From Neoceratodus forsteri (taxonomy: Eukaryota; Chordata; Ceratodontiformes; Ceratodontidae): a DNA stretch of 64,000 nt. The translations under genes were made by a program, and so were the position numbers. Of this stretch, positions 55,140-64,000 are shown in pieces (the first letter of the stretch is position 1; every line of letters starts with the position of its first letter). The notes beneath the pieces were generated by a model that searched no databases, was not told the origin of the DNA, and saw only the letters and a program-made list of their open reading frames with translations. The stretch covers positions 1,562,048,501 to 1,562,112,500 of the forward strand of contig CM057449.1 in the NCBI GenBank assembly GCA_016271365.2, written 5' to 3'.

Positions 55140-56200
55140 TGATGTCTTGAGTTGCTTCTGCATATCAGAGGTCTTCCGGCCCACAGGCACTTCCTCTGTT
55201 TCCTATTCATGGGGGAGCACTACCAGTTTTGAGCAGTGCCCTTTGGCCTTTCCTCGGCCCCCAGGGTGTTTACCAAGTACCTGGCGATAGTAGCAGTGGC
55301 TCTACGGAGGCAGGGTTTTTACATTTTTCCCCTACTTGGACCAACTGGCTCTTGACAGCCCCATCCAGATATTGCCTCTTGCAGACTCTGGAAGGTACTT
55401 ACGCCTGTTCCAGTCCCTGGGCATCACTATCAACCTGCCCAAGTCCTCGCATACCCCCTGCCAGCACCTCCTTTATATAGGGTCTATCCTGGACACAGCT
55501 TGAGGCAAAGCTTTTTTGCCTGTAGACAGGGTAGAGTGGCATATGGCTCAGGCCCACCTTCTGATCCAACACCACAACGTTCAAGTGAGGGAATTCCTCA
55601 GACTCCTGGGATTTATGGTCACAGCCATTGTCATGGTTCCACTAGCCAGGCTACATATGAGAATCCCGCAATGGACCCTATGGGTCCAAAAGGGCCAACA
55701 TGTAGACACCCTGGATCAGCTAGTGTTGGTGTAGGGCCCCATCAAGAAGGTGCTTCAGTAGTGGCTGGAACCTGACAATCTGTTTCCGGGGGTTCCCTTT
55801 ACTTCCTCACCCCTCAGCAGATTCTCACGACAGACGCTTCGAGCCTCAGTTGGGGTGCCCACGTGGGGTCTCATCAGACCCAGAGGACTTGGTCCACACT
55901 TGAGCAGGATCTCCACATCAGTATTCTGGAGATGTGGACAGTCTTGCATGCTCTTCCAGACTCAGCTGTCCCCGGGTCCACTCTTAATTCAGACGGACAC
56001 TATGTGTGTTGTTTTTTATATAAACAAGTGGGTTTGGGGTGGGCTCACTCCTACACTCTTGGTAGAGAAGCAATGAGAGTCTGGTATTGGGCTGCACAGC
56101 ACGACCTACAACTCTCAGCCATCCATGTTCCCAGCATCCAAAATATCCTGACGGATACTCCAAGCCGCTCACTGTCCAGGGCTCATGAGTGGGAACTTCT
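55140..56200 (+). pseudogene. Outer DIRS RT-RNase H, C-terminal part
   Basis: It resumes after CR1-e with the AHRHFLCF-like block, then FEQCPLAFPRPPGCLPSTWR in one frame, equal to FGLSSAPRVFTKYLA in the next. Motif C reads FPYLDQLALDSP where YLDDWLL is usual. 55516-55734 holds QAHLLIQHHNVQVREFLRLL and VPLARLHMRIPQWTLWVQ, and the RNase H block is near 55900-56180 with ISILEMWTVLHAL, LNSDGHYVCCFLYK and HVPSIQNILTDTPSRS. Several frame changes are present. The enzyme would make cDNA and degrade the RNA template. Confidence 0.78.
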
Positions 56201-57567
56201 GACCTCTGTGGCAGAAGACCTCTTCCTCAGACCTTTTTGTGTCCCCATTCAATGCAAAACTGCCGCATTTCTGCTCGCTAGATCCCGGGCCTGGAGTTTT
56301 CTGGAGAGCCGCATTGTCCTTCTCTTGGACAGGGAGGTTTCTGTAAACTTTCCGTTCCTTCCCACTCTTTCAGCAGGTTCTAATCAAATTCCAGAAGTAG
56401 GGAGCAACGATGATTCTTGTCACTCCTTTCTGGCCTCTCCAGATCAGGTCTCCCTTCCTACAACAACTGGTGATGACCCTCCTCTCCCCCTATCCCGGAC
56501 ACAGGCTTGCTGTCCCAGAACCAGGGCTCCCTGGTCCATCAAGTCACTTCATCTATATACAGATTTGGGGTTTCCCCAGAGTGGCTGATGTGTTGGTGGC
56601 AGTCAGGAAACCCCTCTACTAGAGCTAGCTATTCCATGAAAATCAAGTGCTTTGCTCTATGGGCTGCTTCACACCAGTTGGATCCTTTCACCTGCCTGGC
56701 AGATCGGATGCTGGAGTACCTCCTATCCCTTTCGGACTTGGGTTTAAGGTATTCTTCTATTAAAGTACATCTTTCTGCCATCTCTGCATACCATGTACCT
56801 GTGGATGAGCACACAGTGGCCCAGCTTGATGTGTCCCGCACTTTTCTGCAGGAAATCCTGCACTCAAAGCCCCTGATTCGGGATTCTGTCCCACCCTGGA
56901 ACGTTAATTTTGTGTTAGAAAAGCTTATGTTGCCTCCTTTTGAACTGGCTGTGTCTTGTGAGCTATGCTTTCTGTCATGGAAAGCATTGTTTTTGGTTGC
57001 CATTATGTCTGCTTGAAGGGTTTCAGAACTTCAGGCCCTCATGTGTAAGGAGCCTTATTTAGTTTTCCACAAAGACTTTGCATACCAGTCCTTAGTTTCT
57101 TCCCAAGGTGGTGTCAGAGTTTACTTTGAATCAATTCATCCACCTTCCTGTTTCACGGAGCACTCCAATCGGGGGAGGCATTGCTCCATACCATGGATGT
57201 ACATAGGATTCTGAGATATTATACACACTGGACTAAGGAATCTCATAAGTCCAGCCAGTTTGTTTCATTCGCCCCTGGGAGAGAGGGCTCCCCAGTTTCC
57301 AAACAGTGTTTGTCTAAATGGTTGGCAAATTGTATCGTTTACTGTTACCAGAAGTATGGTAAGAAACCTCCTGGGGCTGTCAAAGACCATTCCACAAGAG
57401 GTTTGGCCACCTCAGTAGCTTGCTTTCGCAATGTGTCTGCTGCTGACATTTGTGCTGCAGCCACCTGGAGTGCTGTCCACACCTTTACCAAGCACTACAG
57501 TCTGGACATTGCCTCTAGGAGGCGTGCCAATATCAGCCTGGTGGTTCTTCAAGGCCTTCTCTCCTAG
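56200..57567 (+). pseudogene. Outer DIRS tyrosine recombinase
   Basis: 56507-57016 includes the N-terminal core-binding domain (LADRMLEYLLSLSDLGLRYS, VHLSAISAYHVPVDEHTVAQ). It ends in a TGA at 57014-57016, directly before the box I sequence RVSELQAL (Arg at 57017-57019). 57181-57567 is open and holds the box II catalytic region: the HSTR block (His 57388-57390, Arg 57397-57399), VACFRNVSAADICAAATWSA, and the probable nucleophile Tyr in KHYSLDIAS (57496-57498). In DIRS elements this enzyme integrates a circular cDNA. The catalytic residues look kept, but the TGA and a frame change near 57050-57180 inactivate it. Confidence 0.82.
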
Positions 57568-57646
57568 GCTGTCATATTTCCTGCCATCTGCTCATCCTGT
57601 CTGCCTCTGCGATGAGAACTGCTTGGGACTCCGTCCTACCGGTCAT

Positions 57647-57666
57647 AGCCTGCTGCAAGAGATCCT
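57647..57666 (+). repeat. Outer DIRS internal complementary region, left half
   Basis: The 20-bp word agcctgctgcaagagatcct is the exact reverse complement of 63729-63748. Its reverse complement also matches the outermost left ITR (gcagcaggctat at 42261). The inner DIRS sits exactly between the two halves. Confidence 0.85.
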
Positions 57667-57905
57667 TGAAGTAAGATAGTACAGTTACATAAGAACTTAC
57701 CATAACAGTAGATCTTACTCCGAGAGGGTTCCTGCAGTAGGTCTTCACATACAGGACTGCGCCCCCTGGCGTCCGGTCCGAACGAGAAACTTGTAGATAG
57801 CAGTCCTCAGCGGGAACTGCTCCCCAACGCCGGGCGCCATGAGACGCCAGCCTGCCATAAAAAGAGGTGGTCCCACTCTCCAGTTCTTTCCCGTCACCTC
57901 AATAC
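57667..57905 (+). repeat. Inner DIRS left inverted terminal repeat
   Basis: It matches the reverse complement of 63510-63728, sharing cagttac.taagaacttacc.taacagtagatctt, gtaggtcttcacata.aggactgcg and aaacttgtagatagca. It is not flanked by a target duplication, as expected for recombinase-driven integration. Confidence 0.88.
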
Positions 57906-58004
57906 ATTTGGCACGCGATAGAACAGCGATCCTACGTCCGCCATTTTGTCGAAGTTTTCTTTGCCTCATAACTATTTTTTCACTAATTGTTTTGCTCATA
58001 TTTG

Positions 58005-60127
58005 ATGTCTTCTAGACAGAAGAAGAAATGCTCGAAGTGCGGCGCTCAGATCCCGCACGGGGATGACCATTCCTGCTGCCTCCTCTGTCTTGGTTCCAAG
58101 CATAACACCTAGGAATGCTCCGTCTGCCAGGTCTTCAACCAGGCGACCCGAACCAGGCGTAAGCGGACCTTCAAGGCCCATATCCTGACCCGAAGACTGG
58201 CGTCGATGGAAAAGGAGCTCCAGGAACTGTGGGATAGGTCATCGTTGCCAGGCCCTAAAAAGAAGAAAAGCAAGGAGAAGTGCCGGGACCGGAGTCCGTC
58301 GCCACACGGGAGGCCCTCCGAAACTGTGAGTACTTCAGCCAGTGCCCCATCTGCTTCTTTCGGCCAGGCACCTGCTCCCCCTCCTGCTGAGGTGAGCGGG
58401 CAGCCAGGGGTAGCCTCTCTGGAGGTCTCTGTCAAGTCACCCTGCCTAGCCGATAAGATACCCCTTGACCCCGTCGAAGGACGCACGGCTCCTGCTGATC
58501 AAACTAGCAGTGGTCTCCGGACTTCCACTAGCCCGGCACGGTCCAATCAGGCGGATTGCAGATCCTCTGTTGCCCATCCGGATCTTTCCACTCTCCCGTC
58601 GGGCTCCAGTTTGGCCCCTGACACCGGACAGAGTGAGCGGCAGAGCGACCCTTGGTCCTCTAGGGTCTTGCATCCCAGGGACTCACCACCTGATCTGCTG
58701 ATTTTCCTGCCAGCGAGATCGCCTTCCGACCTTCCGTTGGGGTTCTTTCCAGACCTCCCCCCCTCGCCAGGCCTGCTGATGTCCCCGGACATTAGTCCGC
58801 CGCCGGCTAGGGATCTTATCATGGAGCCTCCTCCCTCTGGACCTTCGGGGGCCCACCCAGATCCCGCGCCTCCCTGAGTTTCCATGGCACTTTCCCTGGC
58901 AGGACCAGATCCTCCAGGCGGGTTTCCGGGCTCAGACCCCATTGTCCCACCACTGGGTGGCCCGCTGTCAACTCCACAGTATCCGACGCCAGGCCATGTG
59001 CCTCCGACGACGGGATACCCTTGGTACTCTTACTATCCACAAATGGGTTATCACTACCCTTCTTGGCCTCAGTACCCAGGCTATCCTATCTTCCAGCCTC
59101 CTCCTCCACCACCACTGGCGTCGGAGACGGCTCCCCAATGGTGGCAGGAGGCCAGAACCCAGCTGCTGTCGGAGCTTAGGCAGTCTGTGGGGGATCCTCC
59201 CCAGCCTAGGGGCCCCCTTCCACCGCCTCCTTCGGGCAGAGCCTCGGGTTCTCTTGCTGCAGGTACCGCTGGTATAGAACCCTCCATTCCCAGCGGCCTC
59301 GAGCCCTCTGATACGGAATTTGACACCGAACCTTCGGACCTCAGATCTCCAGTTGAGGTGCCTCCCAAAGAGTCACCCAAGTCTCCTCCAGAGGACCCAT
59401 CTTTTGGAGACCTCTTGTGCTCCAAACAGGCTGGCCCATGAAAGAGGTGGATCTGCAACGAAAAAAGCTAGCGGAGCACCTGGATCTTGCTACGTCTCAT
59501 CCCATCCCCATCCCCCCCATGGATGGGACCCCATGAGGACTTGGTGACCACAATATGGCAACAACCGTCCTCCATACCAGCGGTCTCCAGGAAGGCAGAC
59601 CGGACCTATTATCCCCCGGAAGGGATTCAGCACCTCAACTCCCATCCTAATGCTGACTCCATGGTAATTAATGCTGCTCACGACCGGTCAGCCCAACCGA
59701 AACACCTGAGTTCCTCACCGCCAGACAAGGACTCTCGTCAGTTAGACCAGTTTGGGCGAAAAATCTATTCTTTTTCCTCCTGTGGCATTAGATCTCTCAA
59801 CTATGTCTCTCATATGGTTGCTTTCCAAAAAGCTACTCTTTCAGAGCTGGAAAGGGATCTACTTGAGGTTCAGGATGAAAACCTTAGGGAGAAGCTCCTG
59901 GACAAGGTCAGGATGGGAAAGTCCTTGTGTCATGACACGCTCCGAGCGACGTACGACTTGGTGGATTCAGTGGCTAGAGCAGCAGCCATAGGGATCTGTC
60001 TCCGCTGGCTCTCCTGGCTTCGGATAGCTAGTTTGGCACAGGATGTACAGTGTTCCCTCTTGGACGCCCCTTTTAAGGGTTCCGTCCTCTTTGGCGGTGA
60101 TGCCAAAGATATCATAACAGGACTGTG
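58005..60127 (+). pseudogene. Inner DIRS gag-like ORF
   Basis: ATG 58005 opens MSSRQKKKCSKCGAQIPHGD then DHSCCLLCLGSKHNT, a CxxC...HxxCxxC finger, then a TAG at 58110-58112. The same frame continues (CSVCQVF, KRTFKAHILTRRLASMEKEL) through a basic, Ser/Pro-rich region to a TGA at 58875-58877, then a Pro/Tyr-rich region (58884-59441). Two compensating shifts near 59437-59530 lead to the conserved C-terminal domain: SMVINAAHDRSAQPKHLSSS, DSRQLDQFGRKIYSFSSCGI, LAQDVQCSLLDAPFKGSVLF and GGDAKDIITGL, stop at 60126-60128. It is likely the RNA-binding structural protein. I chose the 58005 start because the outer copy begins with the same motif. Confidence 0.8.
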
Positions 60128-62098
60128 AGAGAGTGGACGCTGTTTGAGATGTACGCTGTATGTACAAGATGGGTCAGAAAAAGCAGCCCTTTCGCCGTCA
60201 AAGAAGGTGGAATAAGAACCAGGCAAAGCATCAGGAAAAAAGACACGCCCCTGGCTCAGGAGCCCAAACCCCACAGACTGTTACCCAAACCAGCCTCGGG
60301 GGCTAAAGCTCCCCTCCCCTCGTCATCCAGACTCCTTTCCCCTTATTCCGTTTCCTCCCTTACTTCAGGAGGAACCAGTCGGAGGGAGGTTTGGCCTCCA
60401 CCTGGAAGGTTGGCAGAGTCTTGGGTGCTTCAGCTCGTCCAGCGGGGTCACTTAATCGAGTTCCTCGAGATTCCAGCCCCTCTACCTCCAGGACGGTCTT
60501 TCTATCCACGGGAACAGGTCCCCCTCATCTCACAAGAGATTCGGGCACTTCTTCTAAAGGAGGCCATAGAACCCGTCCCCCAAAACCAGATAGGAAGGGG
60601 ATTCTACTCCCACTTCTTCCTAGTCCCAAAGAAAACGGGTGACCTGAGACCGATCCTGGACTTCAGCACATTAAACATCTTTGTCGAGTACAAGAAGTTT
60701 CGTATGTTGACTGTTCAGGGGATCATACCCCTGCTCCATCCCAATTCCTGGCTGTGCTCCCTGGATATGCAGGATGCCTACCTGCACATCCCTATCCTCC
60801 CAGCCCACCGCCTGCATCTGTTTTGCTTTTATGGAGGATCACTTCCAGTTTCGGGCGCTCCCCTTTGGCCTTTCCTCGGTCCCCCGGGTGTTCATGAAGT
60901 GTCTAGCGGTGGTCGCCGCCAGGGCATTTGTGTCTTCCCATACCTGAATGACTGGCTCCTCGCAGCACCCTCTACTACCAGCCTGAAAGAGTCCCTCTCT
61001 TTCACTCTGAACTTGTTCTTCCATCTGGGGATCACAGTCAACTTCCCCAAGTCCCAGTTCGTACCATCTCAACGACTCCAGTTTATTGTAGCCGTACTAG
61101 ATACAATTCAGAACAAGGCTTTTCTGCCATCAGATCGAGACGAGACTTTGGTTGCTCAGGCTAATCTTGTGGCCCAGGCTCGATGGATCCCAGCACATGC
61201 TGTGCTCCGTCTTTTGGGACTGATAGCAGCAGCCATTTCCACAGTACCCCTGGCCAGACTTCACATGAGGGTCACCCAATGGTCTCTTCGAGTCCAGTGG
61301 GATCAGAGGACAGACGACATGAACAAAAAGTCATGTTCTCCAGCAGCCTTCAGAGAGATCTTTGCTGGTGGCAGGATCTCTCCAACCTGTCGAGGGGTAC
61401 TCCTTTTCATTCCCCTGTCCCAACCCAAATCCTTACCACCAATGCTTCAGACTTGGGCTTGGTCCGATCAGGAGCTTATGCTCCACATCAACATTCTGGA
61501 GACCAGGGCGGTTCTTTACGCTCTCCAGGCGTTCCAGTCCCTTCTGGTACCGGGATCACTTCTGGTCCAGACAGACAATATGTCCACAGTCTGGTACATC
61601 AACAAACAGGGAGGAACCCAGTCGTACCCTCTCTGCAGAGAAGCAATGAGGGTCTGGTACTGGGCGATCCAGCACAGCCTTTACTTGACAGCAGTCCACG
61701 TACCAGACGTAAGCAACATCCTGGCGGACAGTCTCAGTCGATCAGTGGCCAGGGCCCATGAGTGGGAGCTAAAGTCGGGTGGCCGAAGAACTCTTTCTTC
61801 AATGGGATTCTCCAGACTTAGATCTGTTCACCTCCCCATTCAACGCAAAACTACCCAACTTTTGCTCGCTCATTCCCGGGCATGGTGCTTTTTGCCGAGA
61901 TGCACTGTCTCTTTCTTGGACAGGGAGGTTTCTCTACGCATTTCCTCCTTTTCCTCTCATTCAAAAGGTTCTGGTGAAACTTCAGCAAGAGGGAGCTCAT
62001 GTGATTCTTATCACTTCTCTCTGGCCATGCCAGATTTGGTATCCTCTTTTGCAGCAACTGGCACTGGAACCTCCAGTCCTTCTGCCATTTTCCCATGA
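60125..62098 (+). pseudogene. Inner DIRS RT-RNase H (657-residue ORF)
   Basis: This is the longest ORF of the window. In order: N-terminal linker, VPLISQEIRALLLKEAIEPV, FFLVPKKTGDLRPILDFSTL, motif A SLDMQDAYLHIPI (Asp kept), motif C PYLNDWLL (Asn codon 60947-60949 replaces the first Asp of YLDD), VNFPKSQFVPSQRLQFI, RLLGLIAAAISTVPLARLHM, RNase H blocks HINILETRAVLYALQAF, QTDNMSTVWYINKQGG and HVPDVSNILADSLSRS. Between 60831 and about 60916 the true frame is +1: there it gives HFQFRALPFGLSSVPRVFMK (motif B), whereas the annotated ORF reads an unrelated sequence. A further shift near 61770 leads to 61779-62180. The open length is therefore misleading and the polymerase is dead. Confidence 0.85.
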
Positions 62099-63170
62099 CC
62101 TTCTGACACAGGAGCAGGGCACCCTGGTGCACCTGAGCCTTCAGTCTCTCCATCTTCATGCGTGGCACCTGTGGACATAGCAGTTTCCCACTATGATGTC
62201 TCCTCGCAGGTTGCGCATATCTTAGTGGAGGCCAGAAAACCCCTCTGCAAGATCCACTTACGCCATGAAGTGGAAAAGATTTTTGATCTGGGCCCTAGCA
62301 AGGAGCTGGGATCCCTTTTCGTGCTCGGCAGCTCAGGTGTTAGAGTACCTCGCACATTTATTTGAGTCAGGACTTTGCTACTCCTCCATTAAGGTCCACT
62401 TCTCTGCAGTGTCAGCCTACCAACTCCCGGTGGAGGGCAAAACCTTGGCTCAGTTGGAGGTTGCCAAATCCTTTCTGAAAGGCAGAATCCCTGTCCTCCC
62501 TGGGACCTGAATTTCATGCTCGAGAAGCTGACTTTATCCCCGTTTGAACCAGCTTCTACTTGTGACTTACACTTCCTTTCCTGGAAGACTTTATTTTTAG
62601 TCGCAGTCGCTTCGCCAGAAGGGTCTCAGCTTCAGGCTTTTGTTTGTAAAGAACCCTATTCAATTTTTCATAGAGACAGAGTAGACTAACCTTTCTTTTC
62701 TCCCCAAAGTGGTATCAGAAACCACTCTGAATCAGAGTGATAGAATTACCAGTATACTATCCCCAGCATTCCAACGGGAGAGGGAGGGACCTTCTGCACA
62801 CCCTAGATGTGCATCGGATTCTGAGGTACTACATGAACCAGACTAACGAGGTTCATAAATCTAACCAATTCTTTGTAACTTTTTCTCCCCAGTGCCAGGG
62901 CAAGGCTATTTCCAAACAAACCATCTCTAGATGGTTAGCCAACTGCATCCATTTTTCTTAGACAAAATATGGGAAGTCCCTTCCGGGGGCAGTCAAAGGC
63001 CACTCCACCTGCAGCGTGGCTACCTCTACTGCCTTCTTTAGGAATGTGTCCACTGCAGAGATTTGTGCAGCAGCCACATGGTAATCTGTTCACACTTTCA
63101 CCAAGAATTACAGTCTGGACATTGCCTCTAGGCGCTGAACAGGCTTTGGTCTTGCAGTTCTGCAAGGCCT
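61779..63170 (+). pseudogene. Inner DIRS tyrosine recombinase region
   Basis: 61779-62180 carries the junction domain (EELFLQWDSPDLDLFTSPFN, VLVKLQQEGAHVILITSLWP). 62265-62510 is the core-binding domain (AAQVLEYLAHLFESGLCYSS, VHFSAVSAYQLPVEGKTLAQ). The box I RRVS stretch near 62618-62632 has a small deletion. 62737-62961 has LLHTLDVHRILRYYMNQTNE and ISRWLANCIHFS before a TAG. Box II reads GHSTCSVATS: the catalytic Arg of HxxR is Cys (codon 63010-63012). The Tyr of KNYSLDIAS remains (about 63105-63125). Non-functional. Confidence 0.82.
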
Positions 63171-63286
63171 CCTGTCATGATTCCCTATGGCAACTTCTCC
63201 TCCTCCCAGATGCACCTCTGCATAAGTTATTTTGGTGACTGCTTGGTATTCAGTCCATATGGAAGATTTCACTGCAGGAACCCTCT

Positions 63287-63362
63287 CGAAGTAGGATATT
63301 GCAGTTACGTAAGAACTTACTGTAACAGTAGATCTTTGAGAGAGGTTCCTGCAGTTGGTCTA
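63287..63362 (+). repeat. Inner DIRS internal complementary region
   Basis: This is a 76-bp direct copy of the outer end of the left ITR (57669-57745): gatattgcagttacgtaaga..acagtagatctttgagag..ttcctgcag. It is thus complementary to the end of the right ITR. DIRS elements use such a region as a bridge when the cDNA is closed into a circle. Confidence 0.85.
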
Positions 63363-63509
63363 GTTTCCCACCCACCTTCCCCCAGTTCCTGGATGTTTTT
63401 TCCTTTAGTTTCCATCCTACCTAGCCCTTGGGTTTAGAGAGGAAGCATGGTCCTAGGAGTTTCTTTACTCCTAGTTTTTATTTACCTTTCTTTAGGTCTC
63501 CGGTGGAAA

Positions 63510-63728
63510 AGAACTGGAGAGTGGGCACGGGACTGCCTCTTTCATAGCCGGGCTGACATCATGACGCCCGACGTCGGGAGCGGTCCCCGCTGATGATTGC
63601 TATCTACAAGTTTGGCGTTCGAACCTGGACGCCTGGGACGCAGTCCTATATGTGAAGACCTACTGCAGGAAACTCTCTCGAAGATCTACTGTTACGGTAA
63701 GTTCTTACGTAACTGCAATATCTTCTAG
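63510..63728 (-). repeat. Inner DIRS right inverted terminal repeat
   Basis: It is the reverse complement of 57667-57905 with moderate divergence; the terminal base pairs at the right end read ..acgtaactgcaatatctt. The right half of the outer DIRS palindrome follows at once. Confidence 0.87.
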
Positions 63729-63748
63729 AGGATCTCTTGCAGCAGGCT
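63729..63748 (+). repeat. Outer DIRS internal complementary region, right half
   Basis: The word aggatctcttgcagcaggct is the exact reverse complement of 57647-57666. Outer DIRS sequence continues from here to the right ITR. Confidence 0.85.
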
Positions 63749-63859
63749 CTGCTTTTCCCTCCCTCTGGCTGTGTCTCGCTTCCCTTCCATCAGGTCGCAC
63801 CTTCTGCTTTCCTTTTGCTACTAGGTGACCTCAGCGTTCTCCTTGGTTCCCCCTTCTGG

Positions 63860-64000
63860 ACTCTTTTTCTGGTCTCCAGCAGGAGAACTTAGAAGGACTT
63901 AGGGGCCACCCACCTTATATAGGATGGGCTGGCATCGGAGGTGGTCAGTCCCCTCTGGTATACTGCTAGCTAGAAAGGTTTCCTTGTGGTCCTAGCACCT
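63860..64000 (-). repeat. Outer DIRS right inverted terminal repeat (cut by the window end)
   Basis: Its reverse complement matches 42294-42430: aggtgctaggaccaca.., ctttctagctagcagtatacc, agagggg, cacctccgatg.cag, tatataaggtggg. The window stops at the base equivalent to 42294, so about 40 further bases of ITR should follow. Confidence 0.85.

Larger units (their letters stand above)
57667..63728 (+). mobile_element. Inner DIRS retrotransposon, complete (about 6.06 kb)
   Basis: It has both inverted terminal repeats (57667-57905 and 63510-63728), an internal complementary region (63287-63362), a zinc-finger gag-like ORF, RT-RNase H and a tyrosine recombinase. All coding parts carry stops or shifts, yet it is clearly better preserved than the outer copy. 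Confidence 0.88.
42255..64000 (+). mobile_element. Outer DIRS retrotransposon (runs past the window end)
   Basis: Element order: left ITR, gag-like zinc-finger ORF, RT-RNase H, tyrosine recombinase, internal complementary region, right ITR. Three younger elements split it: CR1-d (about 43260-47570), CR1-e (about 49661-55135) and the inner DIRS (57667-63728). Its own sequence therefore sums to roughly 6 kb in the window. Its right ITR is cut by the window edge about 40 bases before its expected end. Confidence 0.82.

Noticed and set aside
60125..62098. A functional DIRS reverse transcriptase
   Set aside because: The ORF is long, but motif C is YLND and motif B lies in another frame.

Overview
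The window is non-coding-rich nuclear DNA of a vertebrate. The evidence is a split gene tail with proper splice sites and a poly(A) signal, several CR1 and L2-class LINEs, DIRS tyrosine-recombinase retrotransposons, a Penelope-like element (PLE) and tRNA-headed SINEs. DIRS, PLE, CR1 and L2-type elements together in one repeat-packed interval fit an amphibian (a caecilian is my guess) or possibly a non-avian reptile. The species cannot be settled from this window. Almost every long reading frame belongs to a retrotransposon, and all of these are broken by stops or frameshifts.

Layout. 1-9.3 kb: a minus-strand LINE carrying a 2A-like motif (LINE-A), split by a CR1 (CR1-a), which is itself split by a SINE-like repeat and by an L2-type LINE. 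9.3-9.74 kb: a 78-bp tandem repeat. 10.9-12.66 kb and 27.83-28.56 kb: the two halves of one old, decayed DIRS element, forced apart by about 15 kb of nested LINEs (CR1-b, holding LINE-B with a 2A motif, holding a SINE-like insert and LINE-C, holding CR1-c). 31.55-32.40 kb: the last two exons and 3' UTR of the only host gene seen, on the plus strand, probably MMS22L. 33.2-39.25 kb: an unusual element ('element X') with about 600-bp terminal inverted repeats that carry hammerhead-ribozyme-like cores. A PLE with a GIY-YIG endonuclease is inserted in its left arm, flanked by an exact 18-bp duplication. 39.4-42.2 kb: SINE-like repeats. 42.25 kb to the window end: a large outer DIRS element containing a near full-length CR1-d, a full-length CR1-e on the opposite strand, and a second complete DIRS element of about 6.06 kb.

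How the parts work together. The modules belong to four retrotransposition chemistries: target-primed LINEs (AP endonuclease + RT), DIRS (RT-RNase H + tyrosine recombinase, using inverted repeats and an internal complementary region), PLE (RT + GIY-YIG), and SINEs that borrow LINE machinery. Insertion order can be read from the nesting. The points most worth following up are element X with its PLE insertion, the DIRS inserted at the centre of another DIRS's palindrome, and the 2A motif thrown out of frame by a 40-bp duplication.
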